Below are positions 59,665 through 64,000 of a stretch of DNA of 64,000 nucleotides, one piece after another (the stretch's first letter is position 1; each line of letters begins with the position of its first letter). The stretch comes from Megaustenia siamemsis (lineage: Eukaryota; Mollusca; Gastropoda; Stylommatophora; Ariophantidae), in assembly GCA_032433765.1 (NCBI GenBank), contig JAVIAB010000025.1, forward strand, positions 37,799,756-37,863,755, given 5' to 3'. A program made the position numbers and the translations under genes. The notes below the pieces were generated by a model, which saw only the letters and a list, made by a program, of their open reading frames with translations, ran no database searches and had not been told where the DNA came from.

Positions 59665-60150
59665 TAATGTTAATGCCGTGAAAAATATACTAACATCAAA
59701 ACAAATAACACCACGGCTAAAACTAAGAATAGCAAAATGTTATATCTTCTCAATATTCCTGTATGGTGCAGAAACATGGACATTAGACATGAAAACTGAA
59801 CAGAAAATTGAAGCCTTTGAAATTTGGATTTATAGAAGAATAGGTAGAATTGGAAGTCTTAAAACAAGTACAAATGAAAAGAGAACTACTAAACACAATT
59901 CAAACAAGACAAATGATATTTTTTGGGCATGATAAAAGACACAACAGCCTACTAAAAGTAATTTTAGAAGGGAAAATACAAGATAAAAGAGGCAGAGGCA
60001 GACCAAGACTAACATGGACAAGTAACATCAAAAGATGGACAAGTCAGCCTGTGACAACCTGCACCATCAAAGCAAGAGACAGAGCGGAGTGGTGGCGCTC
60101 TATGGTAGCCAACCTTCGATGCCAAACGGCACTCGATGATGATGAAGGAA
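59665..60150 (+). pseudogene. LINE RT C-terminal fragment (MKNILTSKQIT family)
   Basis: KNILTSKQITPRLKLRIAK, YGAETWTLDMKTEQKIEAFE, IYRRIGRIG (internal deletion), VLKQVQMKRELLNTIQTRQM, GRGRPRLTWTSNIKRWTSQP, ARDRAEWWRSMVANLRCQTA, then TCGATGATGATGAAGG. The distal part is open 59850..60236. Confidence 0.87.
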
Positions 60151-60180
60151 GGAGGAAGAATTACATTTGTTGTTTTGCAC

Positions 60181-60244
60181 CTGATGAAGGCCTTTCACCA
60201 AACGTCGTTGTTTGTTTCGTCTATCTAAACATTTAGCTGCTAAA
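60181..60244 (+). repeat. Short dispersed motif with hammerhead-like core, copy 3
   Basis: CTGATGA, AGGCCTTTCACC, AAACGTCG, then ATTTAGCTGCTAAAC. It lies just past the 3' end of the LINE 59665..60150. The GAAAC box is reduced to CAAAC. Confidence 0.5.
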
Positions 60245-60424
60245 CAACTCATGTGTATTCTACATCTTCTCTGCAGCTTAGCTCGCGGTCACGACTAGCA
60301 CTGAATATTTGACATATGCTATGTCCTTATCTCCGAGAGATAGGGGGAACAGAAGGAGGGATGAAGGATGAGAGGAAGAATAAGAAGAAAATATAAAATA
60401 TATAGAGAAAGCAATAAAGAGAAA
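60245..60424. other. Unique spacer
   Basis: Nothing recognised apart from an A/G-rich run at 60350-60420. Confidence 0.4.
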
Positions 60425-60975
60425 CACATACAAAACTGAAATAAACAAAAGAATAGGTATGGCAAAAGTAATTTTAATGCCATGAAAAATATACTAACAA
60501 CAAAACAAATATCAGCAGGGCTGAAACTAAGAATGGCAAAATGTTACATCTTCTCAATATTCCTGTATGGTGCAGAAACATGGACATTAGACAAGAAAAC
60601 AGAACAGAAAATTGAAGCCTTTGAAATGTGGATTTATAGAAGAATAGGTAGAATTTGATGGAAACAAAAGATAACAAACGATGAAATTTTAAAACAACTG
60701 AAAATAAAAAGAGAACTACTAAACACAATTAAGACAAGACAAATGAAATTTTTGGGGCATGTTAAAAGACACATCAGCCTACTAAAAGTAATATTGGAAG
60801 GAAAAATACAAGGTAAAAGAGGAAGAGACCAAGACTAACATGGACGAGTTACATCAACAGATGGGCAATTCAATCTATGTCAGCCTGCACCATCAAAGCA
60901 AGAAACAGAGTAGAATGGCGATCTATGGTAGCCAACATTCGTTGCGGAGAAGGCACACGATGATGATGATGAATA
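60425..60975 (+). pseudogene. LINE RT C-terminal fragment (MKNILT family), tandem neighbour
   Basis: EINKRIGMAK (frameshift), MKNILTTKQISAGLKLRMAK, YGAETWTLDKKTEQKIEAFE, IYRRIGRI with stop TGA at 60657, KITNDEILKQLKIKRELLNT, KFLGHVKRHISLLKVILEGK, then frameshift and VANIRCGEGTR, ACGATGATGATGATGAAT. Confidence 0.87.
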
Positions 60976-61255
60976 AAGAGAATGGGATAGAGTGCAAACA
61001 CTATAGAGAATTAGAGGAGTTAGGAGGACACGAGTAGAAGAGAGAAATAGATAAGACTTTTTTCTGGCCACGCAAGTTGGGATCGCAGAGGGAAGGCAAT
61101 ACTGTATTCAGATATGTCTTACTGAGGACGGATATTCGGGGTTGAAAGTTGTACGTTATCGTAGCTTGCTGTAAACGACAATATAGCGCATTTACGCCGT
61201 CCACGTAGCGCTATATAGTCTGGGGACAATGTGAAGGGGTAGAGTGGGACTAGCG
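60976..61255. other. Unique spacer
   Basis: Nothing recognised. Confidence 0.45.
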
Positions 61256-61257
61256 CT

Positions 61258-62440
61258 GTGGAATAACAATAACAACAACAGTAATAACAACAACATCAAC
61301 AGTAATAACAATAACAACAGTAAAAACAGTAAAAACAATAACAATAACAACAATAACAACAGTAATAACAATAATAACAACAGTAATAACAATAATAACA
61401 ACAGTAATAACAATAACAACAATAACAACAATAACAACAATAACAACAATAACAACAATAACAACAATAACAACAGTAATACAAATAATAACAACAATAA
61501 TAACAATAATAACAACAGTAATAACAATAACAACAACAATAATAACAATAATAACAACAATAACAACAGTAAAACAATAACGATAACATCAACAACAACA
61601 TCAACAGTAATAACAGTAACAATAACAGTAATAATAATAACAACAACAACAACAGTAATAACAATACCAACAATTACAACAACAATAACAGTAACAACAA
61701 TAATAACAACAATAATAACAACAACAGTAATAACAATAACAACAATAACAACAACAGTAATAACAATAACAACAATAACAACAACAGTAATAACAATAAC
61801 AACAATAACAACAATAACAACAACAACAGTAATAACAATAACAACAATAACAACAACAGTAATAACAATAACAACAATAACAACAATAACAACAACAGTA
61901 ATAACAATAACAACAACAAAAGTAATAACAATTGCAACAACAGTAATAACAATAACAACAACAGTAACAATAATAACAACAATAACAACAACAACAGTAA
62001 TAACAATAACAACAATAACAACAACAGTAATAACAATAACAACAATAACAACAATAACAACAACAGTAATAACAATAACAACAACAAAAGTAATAACAAT
62101 TGCAACAACAGTAATAACAATAACAACAACAGTAACAATAATAACAACAGTAATAACAATAATAACAACAGTAATAACAACAGTAATAACAACAACAACA
62201 ACAGTAACAATAATAACAACAATAACAACAATAACAACAACAACAGTAATAACAAACACAATAGCAACAACAACAACAGTAATAACAATAATAACAACAG
62301 TAATAACAATAATAACAACAGTAATAACAATAACAACAACAATAACAATAACAATAGTAATAACAAAAATAATAACATCAACTGAAATAACAATAATAAT
62401 AATAATAACAACAAGAATAACAACAATAAGAACAAAGAAT
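61258..62440. repeat. (AAC)n/(AAT)n/(AGT)n compound trinucleotide array
   Basis: AACAATAACAACAGTAAT words. A 60-120 bp block (AACAACAAAAGTAATAACAA+TTGCAACAACAG) occurs twice (61910 and 62090; about 177 bp apart), showing block duplication. Poly-Asn, poly-Leu, Val/Ile and Thr/Ile frames are artefacts. Confidence 0.97.
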
Positions 62441-62454
62441 AATAATATGACCTT

Positions 62455-64000
62455 TGTCGTCATGACAGACAGTTGGTAGCCAGCAATCATGTCTTGACAG
62501 ACAGTTGGAAGCAAGCTATCGTGTCTTGACAGAGAGTTGGTAGCAAGCAATCATACCTTGACATACATTTGGTAGTCAGCAATCATGTCATGACAGACAG
62601 TTGGTAGCCAGCAATCATGTCTTGACAGACAGTTGGTAGCAAGCAATCATGTCTTGACAGACAGTTGGTAGCAAGCAATCATGTCATGACAGACGGTCGG
62701 TAGCCAGCAATCATGCCTTAATAGATGGTTGGTAGCCATCAATCATGTCTTGACAGACAGTTGGTAGCAAGCAATCATGTCTTGACAAACAGTTGGTAGC
62801 ATATAATCGTGTCTTGACAGACAGTTGGTAGAAAGCAATCATGTCATGTCATACAGTTGGTAGCAAGCAATCATGTCATGACAGACAGTTGGTAGCAAGC
62901 AATCATGTCTTGAAAGACAGTTGGTAGCCAGCAATCATGTCTTGACAGACAATTGGTAGCAAGCAATCATGTCATGACAGACAATTGGTAGCAAGCAATC
63001 ATGTCTTGACAGACAGTTGGTAGCAAGCAATCATGTCTTGACAGACAGTTGATAGCCAGCAATCATGTCTTGACAGACAGTTGGTAGCCAACAATGATGT
63101 CTTGACAGACAGTTGGTAGCAAGCAATCATGTCTTGACAAACAGTTGGTAGCCAGCAATCATGTCATGACAAACAGTTGGTAGCCAGCAATCATGTCTTG
63201 ACAGACAGTTGGTAACCAGCAATCATGTCTTGACAGACGATTGGTAGCCAGCAATCTTGTCATGACAGACAGTTGGTAGCCAGCAATCATGTCTTGACAA
63301 ACAGTTGGTAGCCAGCAATCATGTCGTGACAGACAGTTGGTAGCAAGCAATCATGTCTTGACAGACAGTTGGTATCAAGCAATCATGTCATGACAGACAG
63401 TTGGTAGCAAGCAATCATGTCATGACAGACAGTTGGTAGCCAGCAATCATGTCTTGACAGACAGTTGGTAGCAAGCAATCATGTCATAACAGACAGTTGG
63501 TAGCCAGCAATCATGCCATGACAGACAGTTGGTAGCAAGCAATCATGTCATGACAGACAGTTGGTAGCCAGCAATCATGTCTTGACAGACGGTTGGTAGC
63601 AAGCAATCATGTCTTGACAGACGGTTGGTAGCAAGCAATCATGTCTTGACAGACAGTTGGTAGCAAGCAATCATGTCATGACAGACGGTCGGTAGCCAGC
63701 AATCATGCCTTAATAGATGGTTGGTAGCCATCAATCATGTCTTGACAGACAGTTGGTAGCAAGCAATCATGTCTTGACAAACAGTTGGTAGCATATAATC
63801 GTGTCTTGACAGACAGTTGGTAGAAAGCAATCATGTCATGTCATACAGTTGGTAGCAAGCAATCATGTCATTACAGACAGTTGGTAGCAAGCAATCATGT
63901 CTTGAAAGACAGTTGGTAGCCAGCAATCATGTCTTGACAGACAATTGGTAGCAAGCAATCATGTCATGACAGACAATTGGTAGCAAGCAATCATGTCTTG
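62455..64000. repeat. 32-bp minisatellite with 992-bp higher-order repeat (to window end)
   Basis: Unit CAGACAGTTGGTAGCAAGCA+ATCATGTCTTGA (32 bp, 62601/62633). Distinctive variant units AGACGGTCGGTAGCC, CCTTAATAGATGG, GCATATAATCGTG and GTCATGTCATACAG occur in the same order at 62691-62870 and 63683-63860, exactly 992 bp = 31 units apart. The array runs beyond the window. Confidence 0.97.

Noticed and set aside
61192..62550. Poly-Leu/Val/Ile and poly-Asn frames over 400 codons
   Set aside because: Trinucleotide array artefacts.

Overview
This window is animal (eukaryotic) genomic DNA, not prokaryotic. The only host gene I can support is a junctophilin (JPH family) on the minus strand. Its first coding exon lies at 49217..49601 and its second at 17717..18519. 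The two are joined by a canonical GTAAG...CAG intron of about 30.7 kb, and the gene runs off the left end of the window. Nearly everything else is intron or upstream sequence filled with tandem repeats and decayed retroelements. The repeat style (many minisatellites, tRNA-headed SINEs, APE-type LINEs with simple-sequence tails) would fit a marine invertebrate, probably a lophotrochozoan such as a mollusc. The species is inference; the gene family is clear.

Layout. 1..17716 is downstream intron of junctophilin and holds a LINE endonuclease relic, ten or more minisatellites (21-58 bp units, one with 68 bp), several LINE 3' ends and a SINE. 17717..18519 is exon 2, with eight-MORN architecture completed between the two exons. 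It carries a one-base frameshift at an A7 run (T7 on the + strand, 18349..18355). 18520..49216 is intron 1. It contains LINE 3' ends of at least four families, a SINE pair, long polypyrimidine tracts, and arrays with 22, 23, 28, 29, 42, 47, 57 and about 100 bp units. It also contains one nearly intact APE/RT retrotransposon (43028..46247) inserted into the middle of a 29-bp array. 49217..49601 is exon 1. 49602..64000 is upstream sequence with further arrays and LINE fragments, including RNase H relics and a 992-bp higher-order repeat in a 32-bp satellite at the right end.

Main observation. Many of the minisatellites are not random simple sequence. Their units translate into recognisable pieces of LINE reverse-transcriptase C-termini, and in several cases the flanking LINE sequence continues on both sides of the array. 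The clearest case is a 38-bp array at 13.1-14.5 kb. Its unit equals the 3' terminal segment of the nearly intact LINE found 30 kb away. The simple-repeat tails of LINE copies ((TGA)n, (GAA)n, (GAAA)n) likewise run into microsatellites. Retrotransposon 3' ends therefore look like a main seed of the satellite content, and this is what has expanded the junctophilin introns.

Limits. Array borders and LINE fragment borders are read by eye and are good to roughly 10-50 bp. LINE clade names are not assigned because no search could be run.
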